Below the pieces are notes generated by a model. The model did not search any database, was not told where the DNA came from, and was given only the letters and a program-made list of their open reading frames with translations. Of a stretch of DNA of 64,000 nucleotides, positions 44,077 through 53,289 are shown one piece after another. Both the position numbers and the translations under genes were made by a program. Numbering within the stretch: position 1 is the first letter of the stretch; every line of letters starts with the position of its first letter. Source of the stretch: Sedimentibacter saalensis (GTDB taxonomy: Bacteria; Bacillota; Clostridia; Tissierellales; Sedimentibacteraceae); NCBI RefSeq assembly GCF_007830175.1, contig NZ_VLKH01000010.1, positions 62,001 to 126,000 of the forward strand, read 5' to 3'.

Positions 44077-45099
44077 TTATCTCTGTACTCTTCCTGTTCT
44101 ATTTCCGTTCATTAAATTTTTAACTTCCTGAACAGATACATAATTGAAGTCACCTTCGATGGTTTGTTTAAGACATGAGGCAGCCACAGCGAATTCAATG
44201 CTTTCTGAAGCAGACATTTTTTGTGATAATCCATAGATTATTCCTGCTCCAAAGCTGTCTCCACCACCGACTCTGTCTACAATGTGTATGTCATAGCTTT
44301 TTGAGAAATGGTAGTTAACTCCATCATAAAGCATTGCAGACCACTTATTATCATTTGCTGAAATACTCGTTCTAAGTGTAATAGCAACATATTTGAGTTT
44401 AAACTTATTAGTTAACTTATGCGCAACTTCCTTATAACCGTCGTAGTTAAGTTTTCCTGATGTAACATCAGTATTTTCAGCTTTAATTCCGAATACCTTT
44501 TCTGCATCTTCTTCGTTAGCTATGCAAACATCAACATATTCCATCAATTGACTCATAGTTTGTTCCGCTTTTTCACTTGTCCACAAGTTTTTTCTATAGT
44601 TAAGGTCACAACTTACCGTTAATCCTGCTTTTTTAGCAGCCAAAACAGCTTCAAAGCAAATTTGCGCTACATTTGGCCCAAGTGCAGGTGTTATTCCTGT
44701 AAAATGAAACCATTCTGCATCTTTGAAAATTATATCCCAGTTAAAATCAGAAGAAACTGCATCTGCTATTGAGGATTCAGATCTATCATAAATTACCTTT
44801 GAAGGTCTCTGAGAAGCCCCTTTTTCAAGATAATAAATTCCTACACGATTTCCACCCCTTATTATCATTGAAGTGTCTACACCAAAGTATCTCAAACTAT
44901 TAACAGCCGCCTGACCTATATTGTGTACAGGCAACTTTGAAACAAAAGCTGCATCCAGTCCATAGTTGGCAAGTGAGACTGCAACGTTAGCTTCACCTCC
45001 GCCAAAAGTTGCTTGAAATTCAGATTCCTGTAAAAACCTTAAGTATCCCTTCGGTGCAAGCCTAAGCATTAATTCACCAAATGTAATAAATTTAGCCAT
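44077..45099 (-). CDS. kdgK: PfkB-family kinase, probable 2-keto-3-deoxygluconate kinase
   Basis: 340 residues. FGGGEANVAVSLANYGLDAA (32-51) is the first PfkB signature, SCDLNYRKNLW near 164 the substrate/ATP part, and DRVGGGDSFGAGIIYG near 291 the second signature with the catalytic Asp in GGDSF. It would phosphorylate KDG to KDPG; the neighbouring KDPG aldolase makes that reading likely. It lies one base after the aldolase stop, and its own stop is two bases from the next gene. Confidence 0.88.
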   Translation of the reverse strand: MAKFITFGELMLRLAPKGYLRFLQESEFQATFGGGEANVAVSLANYGLDAAFVSKLPVHNIGQAAVNSLRYFGVDTSMIIRGGNRVGIYYLEKGASQRPSKVIYDRSESSIADAVSSDFNWDIIFKDAEWFHFTGITPALGPNVAQICFEAVLAAKKAGLTVSCDLNYRKNLWTSEKAEQTMSQLMEYVDVCIANEEDAEKVFGIKAENTDVTSGKLNYDGYKEVAHKLTNKFKLKYVAITLRTSISANDNKWSAMLYDGVNYHFSKSYDIHIVDRVGGGDSFGAGIIYGLSQKMSASESIEFAVAASCLKQTIEGDFNYVSVQEVKNLMNGNRTGRVQR

Positions 45100-45100
45100 T

Positions 45101-45754
45101 TCATTTTCTCCTTATCTTTCTAGCCAATTCAATAATATTTCTTGCTTCTATACAAATCTCAGTAATTTCATTCCATTTTTCTTCCTCCAAAAGTTTAGAT
45201 GAAACCATAAATGAACCGCCACAAGCAGCAACTTTTTCTTCTCCAGCATATTCAGCCAAGTTACCAATTGAAATACCACCTGTTGGTATAAATCTTAGGC
45301 TTTCAAAAGGCCCGGACAGTGCCTTAATAGTGTCCACACCTCCATACTGAGCTGCAGGAAAAAATTTAACAACATTAATACCAAATCTTACAGCAATCAT
45401 GATTTCTGTAGGTGTAACACAGCCAGGCAAAGGAACCAGCCCATTATCCTGAGTCCATTTTACAATCTCTTCATCAATTCCTGGACTAACAACAAACTTA
45501 GCACCTGCTTCAGCAGCACTTCGCGCTTGTTCCAGATTTACTACAGTTCCAGCTCCTACAATCATATCTGGAAAATTTTTGGTAATTCGTCTGATAACAT
45601 TTTCTGCACCTGCAGCCCTAAATGTTATCTCAGCGACATTTACTCCGCCATTTAAAAGAGCCTCTGCCAGTCTCTCACTGTTTTCAATTTTTGTAAGCTT
45701 TATTACCGGAACAATACCTGTTTTTGAAATTTCACTAATGCACATTTTATTCAC
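45101..45754 (-). CDS. eda: KDPG/KHG aldolase
   Basis: 217 residues; splits 2-keto-3-deoxy-6-phosphogluconate to pyruvate and glyceraldehyde 3-phosphate, or cleaves 4-hydroxy-2-oxoglutarate. GVNVAEITFRAAGAE near 37 holds the catalytic Glu, MIVGAGTVVNLEQARSA near 64 the phosphate side, and INVVKFFPAAQYGG near 130 the Schiff-base Lys; IPTGGIS binds phosphate. It is the first gene of the cluster that runs down to the hydantoinase. GGGGTGA stands before the ATG. Confidence 0.94.
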   Translation of the reverse strand: MNKMCISEISKTGIVPVIKLTKIENSERLAEALLNGGVNVAEITFRAAGAENVIRRITKNFPDMIVGAGTVVNLEQARSAAEAGAKFVVSPGIDEEIVKWTQDNGLVPLPGCVTPTEIMIAVRFGINVVKFFPAAQYGGVDTIKALSGPFESLRFIPTGGISIGNLAEYAGEEKVAACGGSFMVSSKLLEEEKWNEITEICIEARNIIELARKIRRK

Positions 45755-45921
45755 CCCAATCTGTGGTTAATATAACATTTTTGCATATGATAAAAAATCC
45801 AACTTAAGGTCTAATTGTTTTGGACATTCTTATATATGTCATATACTTTAGAATATTTTTAGTAGACTAAGGTGTAATTTAAATGTCAGTATTTAAAGTG
45901 AAATATATAATTTATTAAATT

Positions 45922-45956
45922 AAAAAAAGACTAAATCCTGTATACAGGATTCAGCC
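45922..45956 (-). terminator. Terminator of the LuxR gene
   Basis: GGCTGAATCCTG and CAGGATTTAGTC pair around TATA (the core AATCCTGTATACAGGATT is a palindrome) and are followed by seven T's on the minus strand. It insulates the hydantoin cluster from upstream transcription. Confidence 0.85.
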
Positions 45957-46052
45957 CTCTCAATCAATATGATACGAAAATTTAGTGTCATAAATTGGTA
46001 ATATTTGTATTTTTAACTCTAACGGTTTTACCGATAAGTTCTTGCATTTTCT

Positions 46053-46847
46053 TTATATCTCATCAAAATTGATTTTATTTGTTGAAAGAGGCAAGCACTG
46101 TAGCATCTGCACTCTGTTTTTCACATTCATCTTCATATAAAGGCTGTGAAAATGTTTTTTAACTGTATGTATACTTATAGTCATAATTTCAGCAATTTTT
46201 TCATTGCTGTAGCCTTTTACCGCATAATTTAGAAGCTCTGATTCTCTTGAAGTTAAGCCGAATTCCTTGCAAATTCTATCATGATATCCTTTTGCATAGA
46301 AGTAACGAGTATCTCCCTTCTTTGCTTCGTAATACAGCCTGTATGCGAAATGCTTCTGTAACTGGTTAAGAACAAACAAATCCCTGTTGGTAAAGTCTCC
46401 GTTCTCTCTGCGTTTATATATTGATATTAGTCCAACAGCATCTTCTCGAAAAACAATATTCATACACGCAGAATAGCAAAATCTGTTTGGAGAATAGAAT
46501 TCTTTATAAAATTCATTGATAGAAATAGCTTCCTTTGACAATGAATCGCTTTCCCTGCTAGCAGATGCATTTCTGCTTCTAATCATCCAGCTTATAGGGC
46601 TTTTTTTCATATAATCTTTCTCATATATTTTCACATACTTTTCATCAATATTACAGCCAATAGAACCCTTTAAAACACTGGCATCCTTTTCAATCAGAGA
46701 AAAAACTGCACCATCAAAACTAATCAGCATATTAATCCAATTAAGCACATTTTTTCTCATCTCATCCAAAGAGTATATAAAAGAAATGTTATATGCTATT
46801 TCATTCAAAAGCATCCACTCATTTTCTTCAAGAAAAGACATATTCAT
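46053..46847 (-). CDS. LuxR-family regulator with GAF-like sensor
   Basis: 264 residues. The N-terminal 175 look like a GAF-type sensor (ISFDGAVFSLIEKDA near 42, VFREDAVGLISIYKRREN near 129). The LuxR HTH occupies about 190-250: LTSRESELLNYAVKGYSNEK, then IAEIMTISIHTVKKHFHSLY. There is no receiver Asp motif, so it is not a classical response regulator. It lies upstream of the KDPG aldolase gene on the same strand but behind its own terminator, and may regulate that cluster. Confidence 0.85.
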   Translation of the reverse strand: MNMSFLEENEWMLLNEIAYNISFIYSLDEMRKNVLNWINMLISFDGAVFSLIEKDASVLKGSIGCNIDEKYVKIYEKDYMKKSPISWMIRSRNASASRESDSLSKEAISINEFYKEFYSPNRFCYSACMNIVFREDAVGLISIYKRRENGDFTNRDLFVLNQLQKHFAYRLYYEAKKGDTRYFYAKGYHDRICKEFGLTSRESELLNYAVKGYSNEKIAEIMTISIHTVKKHFHSLYMKMNVKNRVQMLQCLPLSTNKINFDEI

Positions 46848-47179
46848 ACCTCCTTAGTTGAAAATAACTACATCCAATCTCTATACATTTCCGAATATAA
46901 TTCAAAATATTTTAGTCCCATTCTCTATGGAACATATATTACTTAATATTCTATTATTATGATGTATATATTGCAAGCTTTTTGTACTGAGCATTTATTT
47001 TAAAAAATAGAATTATAATCCTATTTTCCTTTACAATCATATTAAATGTATGGTATTTTTTAATCTGAAGTTTAATAGAAATATATTTTTTATATAATTA
47101 AAACTTTTTGAATCCTTGCTGCGTCTATAGACTGTTAAGACAATTAAGATGTGCATCAATACAAGGAAAGGTGAAATTC
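46848..47179. other. Divergent regulatory spacer
   Basis: It holds the leaders of the LuxR and ECF sigma genes. The ECF-type promoter at 47101-47125 is the only element I can support. The in-frame upward extension of the sigma gene to 47108 lies inside that promoter and is not translated in my reading. Confidence 0.5.
47101..47125 (+). promoter_or_regulatory. ECF-type promoter, likely autoregulated
   Basis: AAAC, 17 bp, CGTC (then TA) matches the -35/-10 pattern of ECF promoters such as those of SigV. It lies about 55 bp before the sigma-factor start and would make the sigma/anti-sigma operon self-inducing. Confidence 0.6.
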
Positions 47180-47668
47180 GTGCGAACTAGGTTAAAATTA
47201 GAAAAACAATACGAAGATTATGTTATAGAAAATAAGGAGAAGCACTACAGGATAGCTTACAGTTATGTAAAAAATGCTGATGATGCGCTGGATATTGTGC
47301 AGGAAGCTGTATTCAAGGCATATGTTTCTTTAAACACCTTGAAAAATTCAGAATATATGAAGACATGGTTTTACAAAATATTAATCAATTCATCATTGGG
47401 TTTTCTTAGAAAACAAAAAAAGGTGGTAACCATGGATGAAGAAAACATTGCAGCTTTTTATGATTGTGTTTTTGATGAATATGAAAATATTGATTTGAAT
47501 AATGCACTGGATGAGTTGCCCGGCGACTGCCGCAGCATTGTAATATTAAGATTTTTTGAGGATTTAAAATTAGAAGAAATTGCACAAATACTCGGCGAAA
47601 ATGTAAATACGGTTAAAACCAGGTTATATAAATCGCTGAATAAGCTTCGAATTGAAATGAACGATTAA
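47180..47668 (+). CDS. sigV: ECF RNA polymerase sigma factor (SigV-like)
   Basis: 162 residues. Region 2 is at about 15-80 (YRIAYSYVKNADDALDIVQEAV with DxxQE, then MKTWFYKILINSSL) and region 4 at about 105-158 (LDELPGDCRSIVILRFFEDL, then LEEIAQILGENVNTVKTRLY as HTH). GTG 47180 follows AAAGGTGA. The anti-sigma gene begins twelve bases after the stop. The pair resembles SigV/RsiV, which responds to lysozyme in Bacillus, Enterococcus and Clostridioides. No target gene such as oatA or dlt lies next to it. Confidence 0.88.
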   Translation: MRTRLKLEKQYEDYVIENKEKHYRIAYSYVKNADDALDIVQEAVFKAYVSLNTLKNSEYMKTWFYKILINSSLGFLRKQKKVVTMDEENIAAFYDCVFDEYENIDLNNALDELPGDCRSIVILRFFEDLKLEEIAQILGENVNTVKTRLYKSLNKLRIEMND

Positions 47669-47680
47669 TGGAGGATTGCC

Positions 47681-48577
47681 ATGAAAAATAATAATATAGA
47701 TCAGCTTAAAAATGATTACATGAATATAGTTATCCCGGAAGAATTGGATTTTGCAGTAAGAAAATCATTAATGGAAGGGAAGAAAAAAATGAACAGACAA
47801 AAATACTTAAAAATAGCAAAAACAACGGCAGCTACGGCAGCAGTCATTACAGCGGTTTTCACCGTAGGAATTAACACAAGCGAAGCATTGGCTCTTACGC
47901 TTTCAGAAATACCTGTGATAAACAAGATAGTGAGGGTTTTGACATTCAGAGAATATAAAATAAATGAAGACACATATAATGCAAACATAAAGACACCTGC
48001 AATAGAAGGTCTTGAAAATAAGGAACTTGAAAGCAGCCTCAATGAAAAGTATCTGGAAGAAAACAAATTGCTGTATGAACAATTTGCAAAAGACATGGAA
48101 AGTATGAAAGCAAACAACGGTGGCCACCTTGGCGTTGATAGCGGGTATGTTGTAAAAACCGATACAGACAAAATATTGTCAGTGGGGCGTTATGTTGTCA
48201 ATACGGTTGGTTCTTCTTCCACGACTTTTCAATATGATACCATTGACAAGGAAAATGAAATATTGATAACTCTCCCAAGCCTTTTCAAAGATGAAAGCTA
48301 TATTGATATCATAAGCGAAAATATAAAAGAACAAATGATTAAATTACACGAGATTGATGAATACAATGTTTACTGGATTGAAGGCATCGAAGATTCATCT
48401 ATGGCTGTATTTAACAAAATATCAAGCAATCAGAGCTTTTATATAAATAATGAAAATAAACTGGTTATTTCATTTGACAAATATGAAGTTGCACCTGGGT
48501 ATATGGGAGTACTGGAATTTCAAATCCCTTCTGATATCCTTGGTGATGTTTTAATAAGTGATGAATATATAAAATAA
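47681..48577 (+). CDS. rsiV: Anti-sigma factor, RsiV-like (DUF3298)
   Basis: 298 residues. An N-terminal cytosolic segment (1-45) should hold the sigma factor, a single membrane segment lies at about 47-68, and the IPVINKIVRVLTFREYKI block near 78 follows as in RsiV. The extracellular DUF3298-type domain is at about 95-298: ITLPSLFKDESYIDIISENI near 203 and LVISFDKYEVAPGYMGVLEF near 265. In RsiV this domain binds lysozyme, and binding triggers signal-peptidase and RasP cleavage and frees SigV. The same mechanism is inferred here. Confidence 0.85.
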   Translation: MKNNNIDQLKNDYMNIVIPEELDFAVRKSLMEGKKKMNRQKYLKIAKTTAATAAVITAVFTVGINTSEALALTLSEIPVINKIVRVLTFREYKINEDTYNANIKTPAIEGLENKELESSLNEKYLEENKLLYEQFAKDMESMKANNGGHLGVDSGYVVKTDTDKILSVGRYVVNTVGSSSTTFQYDTIDKENEILITLPSLFKDESYIDIISENIKEQMIKLHEIDEYNVYWIEGIEDSSMAVFNKISSNQSFYINNENKLVISFDKYEVAPGYMGVLEFQIPSDILGDVLISDEYIK

Positions 48578-48589
48578 TACATCTCACAA

Positions 48590-48609
48590 CCCCGCAGTCT
48601 TATGCGGGG
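48590..48609. terminator. Convergent terminator
   Basis: CCCCGCA, TCTTA-type loop, TGCGGGG between rsiV and the convergent cyclase gene, followed by TATTTATTT. Confidence 0.75.
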
Positions 48610-48612
48610 TAT

Positions 48613-50904
48613 TTATTTCATTGAACTTGCTGCGACAACTTTGTTTCTTCCTGATTCCTTAGCCTTGTATAGGGCTTTGTCAAGGCGCTGATACCAGTCT
48701 TCAAAAGATTCGCCCTTCATTCTTACAGCTACGCCGAAGCTTGCAGTCTGTCTGCCTGCAACAGTAAATTTTTTTTCTTCCAGAGCAGCGCGTATTTTTT
48801 CAGCCAATAAAACAGCTCCATCTTCTGATGTCTGGGACATCAATATCACAAACTCTTCGCCTCCGTATCTCACAAAAATATCAGACTTGCGTATGATACT
48901 GCTTACTGTCTGGGCTGATTGCTTTAATATTTCATCACCAACAAGATGACCATATGTGTCGTTGACAATTTTAAAATTATCTAAATCAAGCAATATCATT
49001 GATAGTGGTTTGTTGCTTTTTTCTGACATATCAATTTCATTGTCAATAATTGTATCAAATAAACGTCTGTTGTTGATGCCTGTCAGCTGATCTTTAAATG
49101 CATCTTCTCTTAATTTTTTCTCAGTAGCAACTTTTTCTGTAATATCTCTTGCAGAATAATATATGTATTTGCCAATACTTGTCTGTGTGTGCCATTCAAG
49201 AAATTTATATGAACCGTCCCTGCAAAGAAACCTGCTTATGAAATCCGAAGGTATATGTTTTTCATCAGCAATATTTACAGCTGATTTATCTGCATTTTCT
49301 GTGTGCATAAACGAAAAAATACTCTTTCCATCAAGATCTTCAGCCTTATAACCTAGAACATCTTCAAACTTTTTATTAATCCTGTGAAATATCCCGCCTG
49401 TGTCTGTGACACAAAGCATATCAAGATTCATATTGAGAAATTCCTCAATTTCCTTTTCCTGTTCATATTCAACTGTCATGTCTTTAAATGAAACTACAAC
49501 ACCCGCTATGGATTTGTCATCGGAAATAATTCCTGCTGCGCTGCCTCTTATGTAAATTTCAGATCCGCTGTTTGAAATCAATGCAGTATTTTGTTCAAAA
49601 TCAAAATTTTCTTTTGTTTCAAGCACATAATTAACCGGATTTTTGCTTTTAAGACCTGTATTAACATTAACGCTGTTAAACACATTTTGGAAGTCTTGAC
49701 CATATGCCTGCTGCTTTTTCCATCCTGTTCTTTGTTCCGCAATATTGTTCATAAGGGTTATTTTGCCTTTATTATCAGTGACAATAATTCCTTCATTGAT
49801 TGAGAAAAGAGTGGTTTTAAAAAGTTCTTTTTCTTTTTTCACTGCTAACTCGCTTTTTTTACGTTCATCAACCTGTTGTATTGAAATAAGCAGCAATAAA
49901 CTTATTACGATTATGGGAAATGTTGCTACCAATGCTTCAACTGCAATTCTCCAAACAGGTACTCGAATAAATAAATTCCATGGTGTGTCATCAAAAGAAG
50001 CAGAATAAAAATAATAACCGCCCAGTCTATGAACTGTTTCTTTTTCATAAGTTTTCATAGTTTCTACATAATTTTTAGAAACTTCGCTTAAATCATATAT
50101 TTTGTGAATTTGATCAGATGACATACTTTTGCTGCTGGTTGCCAGAATTGTATCTGTTTCGTCCACCAGGTAGCTTTCATAGTTTGAATTTATAATGTTG
50201 TTAAGCCATTCATTTGTTAAATCCAAAGACACAACACCTTTAAATGTGTCATCGTCATATACCGGAGCCGACAATGTAACCATGAGCCCTTTTCCTGCAT
50301 GATCAACATATGCGGAAGTCCATATTATTTTACGCGTGGGGTTATTCTCGGGATTTGCCACCTTAAAAAATTCCACCGTTTTAAGATTTTCTGAATATTT
50401 AAAGTCTTTTGATGAAACCCATGGGAATATATTTATAAAGTTATTATTACTTGTGTAATACAACCACGCCACATCAGGATACTTTTCAAAATGGCTGGAA
50501 AAGAATTTATTGTATTGCAGTGCAAGATTTATTTCATTTCTTACCATTCCTTCTTCTGGAATCTGTCCGATGCCTGTAATGTTTCCTGTTTCTTTTTCAT
50601 GCTGAGTACCTTTGATGGTATCCAAGCTGAAAGTATTTGTTTCTTCTTCATATGTTAATAAGCTTAAATATTTGTTGTCAATGACATACTCATTTTCAAA
50701 AAATAGATTCCCGTATATTGACATACTTTTTATAAAACTGCTGCTTATTTGAACATGCTCTCTGAGTAGATTTCCCCTTGCTCTTGAAGTTTCTTCGAAT
50801 TCATCAAATGAAGAATCATAATTGTTGCTAAATGAAATAAGAAAAGCAATTATCAGGAGAATGATTATATTAATATTTTTAATGTTTGTAAACCTTGATT
50901 TCAA
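48613..50904 (-). CDS. Membrane diguanylate cyclase with extracellular sensor and PAS domains
   Basis: 763 residues. Helix 12-27, then an extracellular Cache-like sensor at about 30-320 (WLYYTSNNNFINIFPW near 143, GVVSLDLTNEWLNNI near 218), a second helix at about 323-345, two PAS domains at about 360-475 and 480-590 (EGIIVTDNKGKITLMNNIAE), and a GGDEF domain at about 605-760. RYGGEEFVIL is an active A-site, and the RKSD five residues before it is the inhibitory I-site. It makes cyclic di-GMP from GTP in response to an outside ligand. It is divergent from the HD-GYP phosphodiesterase at 51197. Confidence 0.93.
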   Translation of the reverse strand: MKSRFTNIKNINIIILLIIAFLISFSNNYDSSFDEFEETSRARGNLLREHVQISSSFIKSMSIYGNLFFENEYVIDNKYLSLLTYEEETNTFSLDTIKGTQHEKETGNITGIGQIPEEGMVRNEINLALQYNKFFSSHFEKYPDVAWLYYTSNNNFINIFPWVSSKDFKYSENLKTVEFFKVANPENNPTRKIIWTSAYVDHAGKGLMVTLSAPVYDDDTFKGVVSLDLTNEWLNNIINSNYESYLVDETDTILATSSKSMSSDQIHKIYDLSEVSKNYVETMKTYEKETVHRLGGYYFYSASFDDTPWNLFIRVPVWRIAVEALVATFPIIVISLLLLISIQQVDERKKSELAVKKEKELFKTTLFSINEGIIVTDNKGKITLMNNIAEQRTGWKKQQAYGQDFQNVFNSVNVNTGLKSKNPVNYVLETKENFDFEQNTALISNSGSEIYIRGSAAGIISDDKSIAGVVVSFKDMTVEYEQEKEIEEFLNMNLDMLCVTDTGGIFHRINKKFEDVLGYKAEDLDGKSIFSFMHTENADKSAVNIADEKHIPSDFISRFLCRDGSYKFLEWHTQTSIGKYIYYSARDITEKVATEKKLREDAFKDQLTGINNRRLFDTIIDNEIDMSEKSNKPLSMILLDLDNFKIVNDTYGHLVGDEILKQSAQTVSSIIRKSDIFVRYGGEEFVILMSQTSEDGAVLLAEKIRAALEEKKFTVAGRQTASFGVAVRMKGESFEDWYQRLDKALYKAKESGRNKVVAASSMK

Positions 50905-51118
50905 GAATTATACCAGCTCTGAACTATAGAAATATTCAGATATCCTTTTAATGAATTTCCTTATATAATCTTACAATTAGTATGCCTTTATTTCATACAG
51001 ATTGTAACATTTATTTGTCTCTTTTGAAAGAAAAAAGTTTTCGGATATTGTCAAAAAATCAAATGAATTTTGTAAAATTCTTTTTAATCAGCTGACTATA
51101 TTTTATAAAATATGATGT

Positions 51119-51147
51119 TGACTTATACTTAATAAATATCGTATTCT
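51119..51147 (+). promoter_or_regulatory. Promoter-like sequence of the HD-GYP gene
   Basis: TTGACT, 18 bp, TATTCT. It starts about 50 bp before the AAAGGTGA ribosome site. Confidence 0.45.
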
Positions 51148-51196
51148 GACGATAATAGTTTATGTAGTTAAAAAATAAATTTACAAAGGTGACAAT

Positions 51197-53188
51197 ATGG
51201 CAGCATCAGCATTTGTATATACTATTCATTCTTATGTCCTATTGCTTTTCATATTTATAATAGTATTATTTTTTTCTATATTAATTAAAAAAAATAAAAA
51301 ATTAAGAAGTGACAAATTAGAATTTGATGAAATGAAAAGACAGCTGGAAGAAAGTGAACTGCTTTTCAGAACAATACTTGAACAGGCACCATTAGGTATA
51401 AGCATAGGCGATTCCGATGAATTTGCCAAAGAATTTTCTCCAAAATTTCAGCCTTTCAACAAGACGTATGAGAAGATTTTGGGCAGAACAAAGGAAGAGT
51501 TGGCAGGCATTGATTGGAAAAGCATAACTCACCCTGATGACATAGAATATGATATGAGTCAATTAAAAAGGTTGTTGGCACATGAAATAGACAATTATTC
51601 AATGGAAAAAAGATATATTAAGCCCGACGGATCATTTACATGGGTTAACATGGTCATAGCAAGGCTGGATTTGGGCAATGCTGCTCAAACCCGAATGTGT
51701 ATTGTTCAGGATATAACTAACAAGAAAATGGCCGAAGAGTCATTAAGAGAAAGCGAAAGAAGCAAGGCCGTCCTGCTCTCTCATCTACCGGGAACAGCAT
51801 ATCGCTGCCTCCCTGACAAATCAAGAACTATGCAGTTTATGTCAGATGGATGTTTTAAGTTAACAGGTTATTATCCAGAAGAATTCATAAACAACAAAAC
51901 GCTTTCCTACAGTGATATAATAGCTCCTGAGCATAGATGTATTGTATGGAAGGAATGGGAAAGAGTACAGACATTAAAAACACCTTTCAGATATGAATAT
52001 GAAATTGTTTCTGCTTCCGGAGAATGCAAGTGGGTATCAGAAATCGGTCAGAGCATTTATAATGAAGACGGTAAAATTGAGGCTTTAGAAGGTATCATAT
52101 TTGATATTACAGATAGAAAAGACAGGGAAGAACAAGTAAAGTATTTAAGCGAACATGATTTTTTAACAGACTTATACAACAGGAAATTTTTCGATGATGA
52201 GAAAAATCGACTGGACAACATGAATGAATGCCTTCCAGTAACTATTATGATAGTAAATATCAACGGAATGCGCCTTATAAACGATGCGTTTGGATATGAT
52301 GAAGGTGATCAGGTTATTAAGGAAGCAGCTAAGATAATAGAGAGCTGCTGCAGGAAAAATGACATCATAGCCAGGACTGCAGGTGACGAATTCAGCATTA
52401 TTATGAAAAACACCAGCAATTATGAAGGTGCCTATGTACAGCGTGAACTGCAAAATTGCTGTGAAGCGCACAACAAAAAAATAAGAGACCGAGCCTTTGA
52501 TATAAGTATTTCATGTGGCATAAGCACTAAAGAAAATGCAAATGAAAGTATAGACAAAGCTCTTAAAGATGCAAGCGATGTAATGCACAACAGAAAGCTT
52601 CTCAACAGCAAAAGTTCTCACAGTGCAATTTTATCTTCAATAATGGCTACAATGTATGAAAGAAGTCATGAAACTGAGGAACATGCCAAAAGAATTGCGT
52701 TTATTTCAAGGAAAATCGGGAGTAATATGGGGCTTCCTCCTAATGTACTCGATGAGCTGGAACTTTTTTCAATGCTTCATGATATCGGAAAAATAGGAAT
52801 TGACGATAGAATCTTAAATAAGCCCGGAAAGTTAAGCGATATTGAAAGCTCAATAATGAAAAAACATCCCGAAATCGGATATAGAATAGCAATGTCTTCT
52901 CCGGAGCTGGAACCTGTAGCTCAATACATTCTGTGTCATCATGAAAAATGGGATGGATCCGGTTACCCTAAAGGTCTAAAGAGAGAAAATATACCACTTC
53001 TTTCAAGAATACTGGCTGTCAGTGATGCATATGACGCCATGACTGAGAACCGCATATACAGAAAGGCAATGTCTGTTGATGAAGCTATGGCAGAAATCAA
53101 GAATAATTCCGGAACACAGTTCGATCCACATGTTGTAAAGGTTTTTATTGAAAATTACAATAACATAGAAAATAATAAAAATCATTAA
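51197..53188 (+). CDS. PAS-PAS-GGDEF-HD-GYP cyclic di-GMP phosphodiesterase
   Basis: 663 residues. One membrane helix (10-31), a coiled region, PAS domains at about 52-175 and 185-305, a GGDEF domain at about 315-465 with TAGDEFSII (a variant A-site) and RKND before it, and an HD-GYP domain at about 480-655 with MLHDIGKIGIDD (HD) and CHHEKWDGSGYPKGL (GYP). HD-GYP domains hydrolyse cyclic di-GMP to GMP. The GGDEF part may regulate rather than synthesise. It faces away from the cyclase at 48613, so the pair can balance the messenger. Confidence 0.93.
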   Translation: MAASAFVYTIHSYVLLLFIFIIVLFFSILIKKNKKLRSDKLEFDEMKRQLEESELLFRTILEQAPLGISIGDSDEFAKEFSPKFQPFNKTYEKILGRTKEELAGIDWKSITHPDDIEYDMSQLKRLLAHEIDNYSMEKRYIKPDGSFTWVNMVIARLDLGNAAQTRMCIVQDITNKKMAEESLRESERSKAVLLSHLPGTAYRCLPDKSRTMQFMSDGCFKLTGYYPEEFINNKTLSYSDIIAPEHRCIVWKEWERVQTLKTPFRYEYEIVSASGECKWVSEIGQSIYNEDGKIEALEGIIFDITDRKDREEQVKYLSEHDFLTDLYNRKFFDDEKNRLDNMNECLPVTIMIVNINGMRLINDAFGYDEGDQVIKEAAKIIESCCRKNDIIARTAGDEFSIIMKNTSNYEGAYVQRELQNCCEAHNKKIRDRAFDISISCGISTKENANESIDKALKDASDVMHNRKLLNSKSSHSAILSSIMATMYERSHETEEHAKRIAFISRKIGSNMGLPPNVLDELELFSMLHDIGKIGIDDRILNKPGKLSDIESSIMKKHPEIGYRIAMSSPELEPVAQYILCHHEKWDGSGYPKGLKRENIPLLSRILAVSDAYDAMTENRIYRKAMSVDEAMAEIKNNSGTQFDPHVVKVFIENYNNIENNKNH

Positions 53189-53232
53189 TGGTATATTCTA
53201 CAATATTTATTTACACTTAATGTGTACATTCA

Positions 53233-53262
53233 AAAAGATCAGCATATTACTGCTGATCTTTT
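53233..53262. terminator. Bidirectional terminator
   Basis: AAAAGATCAGCA, TATTAC, TGCTGATCTTTT, a perfect 12-bp stem between convergent genes. Confidence 0.85.
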
Positions 53263-53289
53263 AATGTAATAATATCTATATTTAGTAAT

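Noticed and set aside
47108..47179. N-terminal extension of the ECF sigma factor
   Set aside because: It contains the -10 element and lacks homology to sigma region 2; GTG 47180 has the ribosome site.
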